Below, in pieces: positions 25,938 to 35,101 of a stretch of 64,000 nt of DNA; position 1 is the stretch's first letter; every line of letters begins with the position of its first letter. The notes under the pieces were generated by a model. It saw nothing but the letters and a program-made list of their open reading frames with translations. It had not been told where the DNA came from and did no database searches. The translations under genes and the position numbers were made by a program. Source of the stretch: Clostridium sp. 1001275B_160808_H3 (GTDB lineage Bacteria; Bacillota; Clostridia; Clostridiales; Clostridiaceae); contig NZ_JADNAT010000011.1 in the NCBI RefSeq assembly GCF_015550425.1, positions 1 through 64,000 on the forward strand. The letters run 5' to 3'.

Positions 25938-27578
25938 TTATAGTGATGATACTGCAGCAGTTATTGGTGGAACTACTTGTTTCTTTCTTGAAAGTACTCC
26001 ATCTAAGAATGCAGTATTGTCTTTTAGTGTAACGTTGAATGCTTTTTCTACTATTTCTGGTCTATCTCCAGCAACTAGTATTTGAGATCCTTCGTTTAGT
26101 ATGTCTGTAAGTAATAACATTACCATATCTAGGTTAGCTTCTTTTGCTTTAGTGTTCATATAAGCTAACATTTCATCCTTAAGTGGCATAAATCCTTCAA
26201 TATCCATTGTATTTACTTGAGCTATACCAACTCTTGTATCTTCAATTCCAAAAGGCTTGAAATCTTGGTTAAAGATTTGTTCTACTGTTTTTCCTTTTAA
26301 TGAAGTTCCAGCCTTGAACATTTCTTTAGCAAATTCTTCTACATTTATTCCAGCTATTTCTGCTAATTTTAAGCAAATGCTCTTGTCTTGTGGAGTACAA
26401 GTTGGACTTCTAAATAATAGTGTATCTGAAATTATTGCGCCACATAAAAGTCCAGCAGCTTGCTTGGAAGGTCTTATTCCATTTTCAAAGAAGCATTTAC
26501 CAACTATAGTAGAAGTACTTCCAATTGGTTCACTTCTAAAGTATAGTGGACCGCTTGTTTGAATATCAGCTACTCTGTGGTGATCTATTATTTCTAAAAT
26601 TTCTGCATCTTCAAGTCCATCAACAGATTGACTTCTTTCATTATGGTCAACTTGAATGATTTTCTTTTTAAAGTTAGAAATTAAATGATATCTTGATACA
26701 GTACCAAGTACTTTACCATTTTCTGAAATAACAGGATAACTTCTGTATCTTGTATCTATCATAACTTTTTTTACGTCTTCTACTAAGTCATCAGTTGAGA
26801 ATGTTACTAATTTTTCTTTAATCATAACATATCCAACAGGAATACTTTGAACTATAAGTCTTGAAGCTGTAAATGAATCATGAGGTGTACTTATAATACT
26901 TACGTTATGTTGTTTAGCTTTTTCTACTATTGCATCAGTTGGTGCATGAGAGCCTGTTATTATTAGTAAAGATATATCAAGATCAAGTAAAGCATCTTGA
27001 ACTTCTTCTCTATCTCCAACTATTGCTATATCTCCAGCTTCTATATGATCTTTCATACTTTCTGGTTTCATTGCTGAAACAACAATCTTTCCAGGGAAAG
27101 TTTTTCTTTCATAATTTACAAATACTTCTTTTGCAGATAATGTATCAACAATATTTTCAAAAGTAGTATTACTCTTAGCTAAAATTTTATTATCCCATAT
27201 ATCCATATAACATGAAGTTAAGTTAGATACAGCTAGAACTCCAAGTAAATGATCATTTTCGTCAGCGACTGGAAGAGTTTTTATATTTTTATCCTTCATT
27301 ATCTTCCATGCAGTTTTTAATGAAATTTCAGGAGATACTGGAGTTATTCTATCAAACTCTAAATCTTCTATTTTTAATTTTACAGTTTTTAATAATTGAG
27401 GAGCTTCAACTCCGAAATAATCAAGAATATATTGAGTTTCTTGACTAACATTTCCTAATCTTACTGGTATTGCAGGCAGATTGCCTGTCTTATTTTTATA
27501 TTCAGCATATGAAAAAGCTGCACATATTGAATCTGAATCTGGATTCTTATGTCCAGTTACATAAATTACATCTTTCAA
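25938..27578 (-). CDS. ppaC: CBS/DRTGG-domain manganese-dependent inorganic pyrophosphatase
   Basis: Family II pyrophosphatase (546 aa) that hydrolyses PPi in the cytoplasm. The DHH catalytic part starts with GHKNPDSDS (metal ligands) and resumes with EIIDHHRV near residue 335; inserted between are CBS 1, a DRTGG domain (about 135-245) and CBS 2, the regulatory insert known from clostridial enzymes that respond to adenine nucleotides. A DHHA2 domain ends it. The start is TTG 27578, 7-8 bases after AAGGAGGG. A good promoter lies just upstream. Confidence 0.95.
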   Translation of the reverse strand: MKDVIYVTGHKNPDSDSICAAFSYAEYKNKTGNLPAIPVRLGNVSQETQYILDYFGVEAPQLLKTVKLKIEDLEFDRITPVSPEISLKTAWKIMKDKNIKTLPVADENDHLLGVLAVSNLTSCYMDIWDNKILAKSNTTFENIVDTLSAKEVFVNYERKTFPGKIVVSAMKPESMKDHIEAGDIAIVGDREEVQDALLDLDISLLIITGSHAPTDAIVEKAKQHNVSIISTPHDSFTASRLIVQSIPVGYVMIKEKLVTFSTDDLVEDVKKVMIDTRYRSYPVISENGKVLGTVSRYHLISNFKKKIIQVDHNERSQSVDGLEDAEILEIIDHHRVADIQTSGPLYFRSEPIGSTSTIVGKCFFENGIRPSKQAAGLLCGAIISDTLLFRSPTCTPQDKSICLKLAEIAGINVEEFAKEMFKAGTSLKGKTVEQIFNQDFKPFGIEDTRVGIAQVNTMDIEGFMPLKDEMLAYMNTKAKEANLDMVMLLLTDILNEGSQILVAGDRPEIVEKAFNVTLKDNTAFLDGVLSRKKQVVPPITAAVSSL

Positions 27579-27613
27579 ATTTTTACCCTCCTTAGTTAAT
27601 TACATATATACCT

Positions 27614-27642
27614 ATTCTATATTTATATTTTAAATTTGTAAA
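27614..27642 (-). promoter_or_regulatory. Sigma-A-type promoter of ppaC
   Basis: Read on the minus strand: TTTACA (27642-27637), a 17-base spacer, and TAGAAT (27619-27614). Both hexamers match five of six consensus bases. The distance to the TTG start leaves a leader of about 30 bases. Confidence 0.75.
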
Positions 27643-27805
27643 GCTATCTATTTAAAGTATGTGTAGAAATTTGTACAATTAAACTCGATAATTAATAATT
27701 ATAAAAATGAAAAATTATTAGATTAACATAGTAATAATTAAAAAAAATCATATCTTTGATTTTACTAAATATAATATATAGAAACTATTATAAGGAGGAC
27801 AACCG

Positions 27806-30355
27806 GTGATACAAGAACGAGAAATGTCTAGGGGTCTATCTACAAAGGAAGCTGAGAAAAGACAAAGCACTTATGGGTTAAATGAATTGTCACACAAGAA
27901 AAAAACATCACCTGTAGTAATATTTTTATCTCAATTTAATGATTTTATTGTTTGGGTATTAATAGCTGCTACTGTAATATCTGGATTAATGGGAGATACT
28001 GCAGATGCTATAACGATACTTATTATAGTTGTTGTAAATGCAATAATGGGATTTGTTCAAGAATATAGAACAGAAAAGTCCTTAGAAGCATTAAAGGAAT
28101 TAGCAGCACCAACTTGTAAAGTTATTAGAGATGGGGTATTGAAAGTATTAAATTCAATAGAAGTTACTATAGGAGATTTAGTAATCTTAGAAGCTGGAGA
28201 TAGAATTCCAGCTGATGGTACATTTATTGAAGCATCGGGGATGATGATTGATGAATCTCTTTTAACTGGAGAATCAGTTGGAGTATCTAAAGATTCAAAA
28301 AGAGGAAAAAACCAAGGATTTATGGGAACAACAGTATTAAAAGGAAGAGGAATTTTACTTGTTGATGGTATTGGAATGAATACAGAAATGGGGAAAATAG
28401 CAAATCTTTTAGATAATATTGAAGAAGAAAAATCTCCATTAAGAGAGAGATTAGATTCACTAGGTAAAATATTAGTAGTACTATGCTTAACTATTTGTGC
28501 AGTTGTAACAGTACTTGGAATACTTAGAGGTAATGAAATAACAGAAATGTTCTTACTTGGAGTTTCATTAGCTGTTGCGGCAATTCCAGAAGGACTAGCA
28601 GCTATTGTAACAGTTGCACTAGCATTAGGCGTATCTAGAATGTTAAAGAAAAATGCTTTGGTAAGAAAATTGCCAGCAGTAGAAACACTAGGTTGTACTT
28701 CTGTTATATGCTCAGATAAAACTGGAACATTAACTCAAAATAAGATGACAGTAAAAGAGATATATATGAATGGTAAAATTCATGATTTAGATAAAGAAGA
28801 GTTAACTAACCATTCGACTATGATGAAAGCCTTAGTTTACTGTAATGATTGTAATTATGATTTTAATGTTAAAAACATAGAAAAGGCTTTACATGGGGAC
28901 CCAACTGAAACGGCATTAATAAAAGCTTTCTTTAAAGATGTGAATTTGCTTAAAGCTTTTGTTTCTAATGCAAAAAGAATTTACGATATTCCATTTGATT
29001 CTTCAAGAAAGATGATGAGCGTTATAGTTAGGGAAGGAACAAAGGAAGTTTGTTATATGAAGGGAGCTCCAGAAAGAGTTATTGAAAGGTGTACCCACAT
29101 ATTAGAAAATGGAACTATTAAGCCTTTAACAGCTCAAAAGAAAAAGCAAGTTGCATCATATATAGAAGCTATGTCAAATAGAGCTTTAAGATGTATAGCT
29201 GCTGCATATAAAGAAACTGGATTAGTAAAAAATGAAGGTTTAGAAAAAGATTTGATATTCTTAGGCGTTGCAGGAAGCATTGATCCACCAAGAGTTGAAG
29301 TTAGGGATGCAGTTCTTAAATGTAAACTTGCAGGTATACAACCTGTAATGATAACAGGAGATCACAAAAATACTGCACTTGCAATAGCAAAGTCAATAAA
29401 TATTTGCAACACAGATGATCAAGCTATGACTGGTGAAGAAATAGAAAAGACTAGTGATGAAGAACTTATGAAAAAAGTTAAAAATGTAAGAGTATTTGCA
29501 AGGGTATCTCCACATCATAAGCTTAGAATAGTAAAAGCCTTTAAAAAGCAAAACAATATAGTTGCAATGACTGGGGATGGTGTTAATGATGCTCCAGCAA
29601 TAAAGGAAGCAGATATAGGTATTGCTATGGGGATATCTGGAACTGATGTAACTAAAGAAGCTGCTTCAATGGTATTAATGGATGATAATTTTGCAACTAT
29701 AGTATCTGCTGTGGAAGAAGGAAGAATAATATATGATAATATAAGAAAGTTTATAAGATATTTATTATCTTGTAATCTAGGTGAAGTATTAACCATGTTC
29801 TTAGCATCAATATTTTATTTACCGAATCCACTTACTCCAATACAAATTTTATTTGTTAATTTAGCAACAGATGGTTTACCAGCAATCGCTCTTGGTGTGG
29901 ATCCTGCTGATAAAGATATAATGATGCAACAGCCTAGAGAAAAGAATGAAGGTATTTTTGCAAGAGGCTTATGGTCAAAAATTGTTGTGAGAGGATGTCT
30001 AATTGGTATTTGTACTTTACTTTCATTTATGACAGGAAGATTGTATGGAATGGACTTAGCTACATGTAGAACACTTGCATTAATAACACTTGTTATGTCA
30101 CAATTGCTACATGTTTTTGAATGTAGATCAGAAAGACATTCTATTTTTGAAATTAAGGTATTTAGTAATCCGTATTTAGTTGGAGCTGTAACTGTCTCAA
30201 TGCTTATGGTATGTGCAATACTATATGTACCATTTTTAGCAAGTATATTTAATACCGTTCCATTAAAGCTTGGACAATGGGCTATAGTTTTATTCTACTC
30301 AGGAATAATTTTCTTAATAAATAGTGTGTATTTATTTATAAGATCAAAAAAATAG
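27806..30355 (+). CDS. Calcium-type P-type ATPase
   Basis: Membrane cation pump (849 aa) of the SERCA/PMCA class. It has the actuator motif TGES, the helix-4 ion-binding motif AAIPEGL, the phosphorylation site DKTGTLT at Asp304, KGAPE in the nucleotide domain and TGDGVNDAPA in the hinge. About ten membrane helices are expected: two pairs before Asp304 and six at the C-terminus. Ca2+ export is the most likely role; Mg2+ or Mn2+ cannot be excluded. Start is GTG 27806 behind TAAGGAGGACAA. It is monocistronic. Confidence 0.92.
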   Translation: MIQEREMSRGLSTKEAEKRQSTYGLNELSHKKKTSPVVIFLSQFNDFIVWVLIAATVISGLMGDTADAITILIIVVVNAIMGFVQEYRTEKSLEALKELAAPTCKVIRDGVLKVLNSIEVTIGDLVILEAGDRIPADGTFIEASGMMIDESLLTGESVGVSKDSKRGKNQGFMGTTVLKGRGILLVDGIGMNTEMGKIANLLDNIEEEKSPLRERLDSLGKILVVLCLTICAVVTVLGILRGNEITEMFLLGVSLAVAAIPEGLAAIVTVALALGVSRMLKKNALVRKLPAVETLGCTSVICSDKTGTLTQNKMTVKEIYMNGKIHDLDKEELTNHSTMMKALVYCNDCNYDFNVKNIEKALHGDPTETALIKAFFKDVNLLKAFVSNAKRIYDIPFDSSRKMMSVIVREGTKEVCYMKGAPERVIERCTHILENGTIKPLTAQKKKQVASYIEAMSNRALRCIAAAYKETGLVKNEGLEKDLIFLGVAGSIDPPRVEVRDAVLKCKLAGIQPVMITGDHKNTALAIAKSINICNTDDQAMTGEEIEKTSDEELMKKVKNVRVFARVSPHHKLRIVKAFKKQNNIVAMTGDGVNDAPAIKEADIGIAMGISGTDVTKEAASMVLMDDNFATIVSAVEEGRIIYDNIRKFIRYLLSCNLGEVLTMFLASIFYLPNPLTPIQILFVNLATDGLPAIALGVDPADKDIMMQQPREKNEGIFARGLWSKIVVRGCLIGICTLLSFMTGRLYGMDLATCRTLALITLVMSQLLHVFECRSERHSIFEIKVFSNPYLVGAVTVSMLMVCAILYVPFLASIFNTVPLKLGQWAIVLFYSGIIFLINSVYLFIRSKK

Positions 30356-30468
30356 TAAATATATATGATTTCAATTTGTTATTTTGATAAAATAATTAAA
30401 TTGGCTATTTAGTAATATACTGTATTGATTATATAGTATATTGATTAAAGCATATATAAATATGAATT

Positions 30469-30506
30469 AAAATATAGGGGTAATTTATAACTCCTATATT
30501 TTATTG
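30469..30506 (+). terminator. Terminator after the P-type ATPase
   Basis: Arms AAAATATAGGGG (30469-30480) and CTCCTATATTTT (30491-30502) pair with one G-T and run into TTATT. It separates the ATPase from the threonine genes. Confidence 0.7.
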
Positions 30507-30538
30507 CAAAAAAATATATGTTTACAAATTAGAAACAC

Positions 30539-30567
30539 TTGTATTCCAATAAAGAACATGGTAATAT
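30539..30567 (+). promoter_or_regulatory. Possible promoter of thrC
   Basis: TTGTAT (30539-30544), 17 bases, TAATAT (30562-30567). Each hexamer matches four of six bases, so the call is tentative. No T-box or attenuator was recognised in the 40-base leader. Confidence 0.35.
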
Positions 30568-30606
30568 ATTGGTAAAGGATGGTAAACCGAAGCTTGGGGT
30601 GATTTT

Positions 30607-32070
30607 ATGAGGTTTATTAGTACTAGAGGAGGAGAAGTTAATATATCTTCTTCAAAGGCAATTATAAATGGAATTTCTAGTGATGGTGGATTATATGTTC
30701 CAGAAGAATTTCCTAATTTATATGAAAAAATAAAAAATAAAAAAAATCTTAAATATGAAGAAATTTCTTTTGAAGTCATTAAAGAATTTTTTACAGACTT
30801 TACTTATGAAGAAATTAAATTTGCAGTAAATAAATCATATGAAGATCGATTTAAAGTAGTAGAGGAAAATGGATTTTTAGAATTATATCACGGACCAACA
30901 TCTGCATTTAAGGATGCAGCGTTGTTGTTTCTTCCTCAAATAATGAAATTAGCAAAAGAAAAAGAAAATATAAATGATGAAATTATTATTTTGGCAGCTA
31001 CTTCAGGTGATACGGGAAAAGCAGCATTAGAAGGATTTAGTGATGTAGAAGGTTTTAAAGTACTTGTGTATTATCCGAAAGATGGGGTAAGTTCAGTACA
31101 AAAAATGCAAATGCTAACTCAAAAAGGTAGAAATGTAAAAGTTGTTGGAATTAAAGGGAATTTTGATGAAGCTCAAAGAGGCGTAAAGGAAATATTTGGG
31201 GATGAAGAATTTAAAGAAAAGATGTTAAGCGAGGGTATTAGGATTTCTTCTGCAAACTCAATTAATATTGGAAGGTTAATTCCACAAATAGTGTATTACT
31301 ATTATGGATACTTTCAATTAGTAAATAAGCAAAAAATAAAATTAGGGGATAAGATAAATGTTGCAGTTCCAACGGGAAATTTCGGGAATATATTAGCTGC
31401 ATATTATGCAAAGGAAATGGGGCTTCCTATTGCAAAGTTCATATGTGCATCTAATGAAAATAAAATCTTAGCTGATTTCTTTAATGAAGGAATATATGAT
31501 AGAAGAAGAGAGCTTATATTAACAGAATCTCCATCTATGGATATATTAGTTTCATCAAACTTAGAAAGACTCTTATTCGAAGCTAGTGGACGAGACGCGA
31601 ATGAAATAAAAACGTTAATGGAAGAATTAAAGAATAAGGGTGTATATAGTATTAGTAAGGAAAGTAAGGCGTTTTTAAAAGACTTTTATGGAAATCATGC
31701 GAGTATAAAAGAAGTATATAAAGCAATAAAGAATTTATATGAAAAAGAGGGCTATTTAATTGATACTCATACAGCTGTAGCTTATGTAGTTTTAAATAAG
31801 TATATTAAATCTACGGGAGATACAACACCATATTTGATTGCTTCAACAGCAAGTCCATATAAATTTCCAAGAAGCATAACAAATGCTTTAGAAATAGATA
31901 CTAATAAGGATAACGATTTTGAAGTAATAAAAAGGCTAAATGAATATTGTGGAATAAATCTTCCTACTAATTTAAGAGATTTGGATAAGAAAGAGGTTCT
32001 TCATAATAATATTTGTAGCACTGAAAATATGAGACAAGTTCTTGAGGAATTTGTAGGAGAAAATATATGA
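30607..32070 (+). CDS. thrC: Threonine synthase
   Basis: PLP enzyme (487 aa) converting O-phosphohomoserine to threonine. The N-terminal FISTRGG and SSDGGLYVPEEFP are family markers, and the PLP lysine is in HGPTSAFKDAALL. TSGDTGKAALEGF and AVPTGNFGNILAAYYAKEMG complete the pattern of the longer (yeast-type, about 490 aa) threonine synthases. It overlaps thrB by 4 bases (ATGA). Confidence 0.95.
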   Translation: MRFISTRGGEVNISSSKAIINGISSDGGLYVPEEFPNLYEKIKNKKNLKYEEISFEVIKEFFTDFTYEEIKFAVNKSYEDRFKVVEENGFLELYHGPTSAFKDAALLFLPQIMKLAKEKENINDEIIILAATSGDTGKAALEGFSDVEGFKVLVYYPKDGVSSVQKMQMLTQKGRNVKVVGIKGNFDEAQRGVKEIFGDEEFKEKMLSEGIRISSANSINIGRLIPQIVYYYYGYFQLVNKQKIKLGDKINVAVPTGNFGNILAAYYAKEMGLPIAKFICASNENKILADFFNEGIYDRRRELILTESPSMDILVSSNLERLLFEASGRDANEIKTLMEELKNKGVYSISKESKAFLKDFYGNHASIKEVYKAIKNLYEKEGYLIDTHTAVAYVVLNKYIKSTGDTTPYLIASTASPYKFPRSITNALEIDTNKDNDFEVIKRLNEYCGINLPTNLRDLDKKEVLHNNICSTENMRQVLEEFVGENI

Positions 32071-32990
32071 TAAGGGTTAGAGTACCAGCAACATCTGCAA
32101 ATATAGGACCAGGATTTGATTCTTTGGGAATAGCTTTTAACTTATATAATGAGTATGAGTTTTCTGAATGTGAAGAAGGAATTAATTTTGATGGATTCAA
32201 AAATGAGTTTTGCAATGAAGAAAATATAGTATATAAGGCTATGAATACATGTTTCGAGAAATATGATTTTAAACCTAAAGGATTAAATATAAAATTAATT
32301 AAAGAGGATATACCTATTTCAAGGGGACTAGGGTCAAGCTCTAGCTGTATTGTTGCAGGATTATTAGGCGCTAATTATATTATGAAAAATAAATTAAGTA
32401 TAGAAGAACTTTTTAAAATAGGAGTTGATATTGAGGGACATCCTGATAACATAGCTCCAGCATTTTTTGGTGGTATGGTTGTATCTGTTATGGAAGAAAA
32501 AGATGTTATTTACAATAAAATAGATATAAAGGAAGGAATTAGTTTTATAGCATTAATTCCGAAATTTGAATTATCAACTGCAATGGCTAGAAAGGTTTTA
32601 CCTGTAGAAGTTAAAATTAGTGATGCTATATATAATATTAGCAGAGTATCATTAATGATTTCTAGTTTTGTAAGTGGAAAATATGAATTATTAAAATATT
32701 GTTGCAAAGATGCAATTCATGAAAAATATAGAATTCCATTGATAAAAGATTATAATTTAGTTTATAATAAATGTATATCACTAGGTGCATTGGGATGCTT
32801 TTTAAGTGGTGCAGGGCCAACAATTATGTCTATAATAAAAAGTAATGATACTAAGATGTTTTCAGATATAAAAGATTTCTTGAAAAATGAGAATATTAAT
32901 TGGGATATTAAGGAGCTTTATATAGATAATAATGGGGCTACTATATTTGAAGGTGATACTAATGAAGGGGAATTTTCTAGTAGTAGATAA
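32067..32990 (+). CDS. thrB: Homoserine kinase
   Basis: GHMP-family kinase (307 aa) making O-phosphohomoserine, the substrate of ThrC. The start has VRVPATSANIGPGFDSLG, and the ATP loop is PISRGLGSSSSCIVAGL. Motif 3 appears as GCFLSGAGPTI. It is coupled to thrC by overlap and overlaps the ACT-domain gene that follows. Homoserine dehydrogenase is not next to them. Confidence 0.95.
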   Translation: MIRVRVPATSANIGPGFDSLGIAFNLYNEYEFSECEEGINFDGFKNEFCNEENIVYKAMNTCFEKYDFKPKGLNIKLIKEDIPISRGLGSSSSCIVAGLLGANYIMKNKLSIEELFKIGVDIEGHPDNIAPAFFGGMVVSVMEEKDVIYNKIDIKEGISFIALIPKFELSTAMARKVLPVEVKISDAIYNISRVSLMISSFVSGKYELLKYCCKDAIHEKYRIPLIKDYNLVYNKCISLGALGCFLSGAGPTIMSIIKSNDTKMFSDIKDFLKNENINWDIKELYIDNNGATIFEGDTNEGEFSSSR

Positions 32991-33399
32991 AAGAGTTTTG
33001 CCAGAGGTTTATGAAAAGGTAGTGGATGCAAAGAGATTGTTAAAAGAAGGAAAAGTTAAAGATGTTACTGAGGCAGCTAAAACGATTAATATTAGTAGAA
33101 GTGTTTATTATAAATATAAAGAGGCTGTTTTTGAACTTGCCGAAACTGAGCAGGGACAAAAGGTAACAATCAACATGATGATAAAAGATAATAAAGGTGT
33201 ACTTTCTGGTATTTTAAATTATATTTCTGAAGAAGGAGGAAATATAATAACAATAAATCAAGGAATACCTATGAATAAAAGTGCAAACTTGAGTTTAACA
33301 ATTGATATATCATCACTTAGTGGGGACTTAAAAACTTTACTTGAAGATTTGTCAAAATTAAATGATGTTGAAAAGGTAGAGTTTGTAGCTATGGAATAA
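32962..33399 (+). CDS. HTH and ACT-domain protein, PheB/UPF0735 type
   Basis: A 145-residue protein. The N-terminal part has a helix-turn-helix-like segment (DVTEAAKTINISRSVYYKYK, about residues 33-52) and the C-terminal part is an ACT domain (KVTINMMIKDNKGVLSGIL onwards), a fold that binds amino acids. Members of this family were named PheB but are not proven enzymes; a ligand-responsive regulator fits the domain plan. ATG 32962 follows AGGTGATACTA and overlaps thrB by 29 bases. Confidence 0.85.
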   Translation: MKGNFLVVDKRVLPEVYEKVVDAKRLLKEGKVKDVTEAAKTINISRSVYYKYKEAVFELAETEQGQKVTINMMIKDNKGVLSGILNYISEEGGNIITINQGIPMNKSANLSLTIDISSLSGDLKTLLEDLSKLNDVEKVEFVAME

Positions 33400-33445
33400 T
33401 TTTAATTAAGTTTAAAGCTTCTTTATTGAAGTTTTGATATCTTGC

Positions 33446-33497
33446 AAAGGGCTGTTGTAATGTGTTTATTTTATACAATTACAAAGCCTTTTTTTAA
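33446..33497 (+). terminator. Terminator of the thr operon
   Basis: Stem of AAGGGCT..TTGTAAT (from 33447) with AATTACAAAGCCTT (to 33490), one bulged base, followed by a run of T residues at 33489-33495. The long A/T loop is unusual but the T-tract is clear. Confidence 0.75.
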
Positions 33498-33584
33498 TGA
33501 TTTAAATTTATGAGTTCAATATGTAATATTTATAAATATTATATATACAATGTATTATATAGTAGTTTATTAGGAGCATAAGTC

Positions 33585-33680
33585 TTGTTAGAAATATTTT
33601 TATCAATTTCCATGGTACTTTTAACAACAACAGTAATACTTATTATAGAGTATAAAAAGATGAAAAGTAATAATAAGTAA
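33585..33680 (+). CDS. 31-aa single-pass membrane peptide
   Basis: TTG at 33585 follows TAGGAGC with good spacing. The peptide is MLEIFLSISMVLLTTTVIL, then IIEYKKMKSNNK: one hydrophobic helix and a basic tail, positive-inside orientation. It lies alone between two terminators. No homologue is recognised. The plan fits small membrane peptides (regulatory or toxin-like), but a chance frame cannot be excluded. Confidence 0.45.
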   Translation: MLEIFLSISMVLLTTTVILIIEYKKMKSNNK

Positions 33681-33684
33681 AATA

Positions 33685-33733
33685 AAAGATTATCTCTAAG
33701 ATATAGTAATATTTTACGAGATAGTCTTTTTAC
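33685..33733 (+). terminator. Terminator after the 31-aa ORF
   Basis: AAAGATTATCTC (33685-33696) pairs with GAGATAGTCTTT (33718-33729), one G-T pair, followed by TTTT. It ends 5-50 bases after the small ORF, which supports a real short transcript there. Confidence 0.75.
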
Positions 33734-33955
33734 TTGTTTTTATAAGTTAGTGATAAAAATTAAACCTTTATTTATTTTGGGAAATTTGATATAGTAATTT
33801 TAAACATGAAGAAAAGATAGGAAACTTTAGTTTATAATGTATTTATAATAAAGTTTATATTTCTTTGCGTAAAAAATAAGGGGATGCTTAAGTTTCATAT
33901 TGTGAATTTAAGAAATAATAAAAGATAATAATATTATTATAAGGAGGGATAAAGT
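33734..33955. other. Leader region of the cysteine desulfurase-thiI genes
   Basis: Between the terminator and the gene lie two TATAAT boxes (33833-33838 and 33844-33849), neither with a good -35. Downstream is a weak hairpin around 33889-33914 (CTTAA/TTAAG with TTCA/TGAA). Nothing else was recognised. Confidence 0.4.
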
Positions 33956-35101
33956 TTGGAAATTTATTTTGACAACAGTTCAACAACAAAACCATATAAA
34001 GAGGTTATAGATGAAGTAGTAAATGCAATGGAGGAATATTTCGGAAACCCATCATCTCTCCATAAGATAGGTATGAAATCTGAAAAGAAGCTTGTTGAAG
34101 CAAGAGAATTTTTAGGGAAGAGTATAAACGCATCAAAAGATGAAATTTATTTTACATCAGGTGGAAGTGAAGCAAATAATCTAATAATAAAAGGGTTAGT
34201 AAAGCCTGGGCATCATGTTATTACAACTATTTTTGAGCATCATTCAGTTTTAATGACATATAAAGAACTTGAAAAGAATGGAGTTAAAGTTACATATTTA
34301 GATGTAGATAAAGATGGAAAGATATCTCTAGAAGATTTAAAGAATGCCATATGCAAGGACACAGTATTAGTTTCTATAATGCATGTTAATAATGAAATGG
34401 GAGCAATACAAGATATAAAGAGCATAGGAGAGATTATTAAAGAAAGAAGTTCTAGGGCAAGGTTTCACGTTGATGCAGTTCAATCTTATGGAAAGTTAGA
34501 CATAGATGTAAAGAAAATGAATATAGACATGCTATCAGTGGCTGCTCATAAAATCCATGGTCCAAAGGGAATTGGATTTTGTTACATTAAAAAAGGAATA
34601 GTATTAAATTCATTAATAAATGGTGGAAGTCAAGAAGGTGGCTTTAGAGGAGGCACTCAAAATGTACCAGCTATAGTTGGTTTACATAAGGCAGCAGAAA
34701 TCACTTTTAGTAATACAAAAGAAAACTTTAAATATGTAAGTGAATTAAAGGAATATATGATAAAAAGGCTAGAAGAAATAGATAATATACGAATAAATAG
34801 TCCTTTAAGTGAAGGTTTTACACCATATATATTAAATGTTTCTTTTATTGGAGTAAGAGCTGAAGTGTTACTTCATTTAATGGAAGATAAAGATATTTTT
34901 GTAGCAACTGGATCTGCTTGTACATCAAAAACTAGCGCAGCATCTGGAAGCTATGTAATAAAGGCTTTAGGATTAAATAATAAAGAAATAGAAAGTGCCA
35001 TAAGATTTTCATTTTCAAGGTTTAATACTAAAGATGAAGTAGACAAAGTTATAGAAGTTTTAAAAAGTTCATTAACATTTTTAAGGAGAGTAAGAAAATG
35101 A
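33956..35101 (+). CDS. Cysteine desulfurase (NifS/IscS family)
   Basis: PLP enzyme (381 aa) that takes sulfur from cysteine. The PLP lysine is in AAHKIHGPKGIGF and the active cysteine in ATGSACTSKTSAASGS. Opening YFDNSSTTKPY is the family start. It overlaps thiI by 4 bases, so it probably supplies persulfide to ThiI, as NifZ does in Bacillus. Start is TTG 33956, 7 bases after AAGGAGGG. Confidence 0.93.
   Translation: MEIYFDNSSTTKPYKEVIDEVVNAMEEYFGNPSSLHKIGMKSEKKLVEAREFLGKSINASKDEIYFTSGGSEANNLIIKGLVKPGHHVITTIFEHHSVLMTYKELEKNGVKVTYLDVDKDGKISLEDLKNAICKDTVLVSIMHVNNEMGAIQDIKSIGEIIKERSSRARFHVDAVQSYGKLDIDVKKMNIDMLSVAAHKIHGPKGIGFCYIKKGIVLNSLINGGSQEGGFRGGTQNVPAIVGLHKAAEITFSNTKENFKYVSELKEYMIKRLEEIDNIRINSPLSEGFTPYILNVSFIGVRAEVLLHLMEDKDIFVATGSACTSKTSAASGSYVIKALGLNNKEIESAIRFSFSRFNTKDEVDKVIEVLKSSLTFLRRVRK

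Noticed and set aside
26257..27166. Rightward frames opposite the pyrophosphatase gene
   Set aside because: They are shadows of ppaC, with low-complexity translations and no start signals.
30503..30606. T-box leader upstream of thrC (ATGGTAAACCG)
   Set aside because: The T-box core TGGNACCGCG is not present and no terminator/antiterminator pair is evident.
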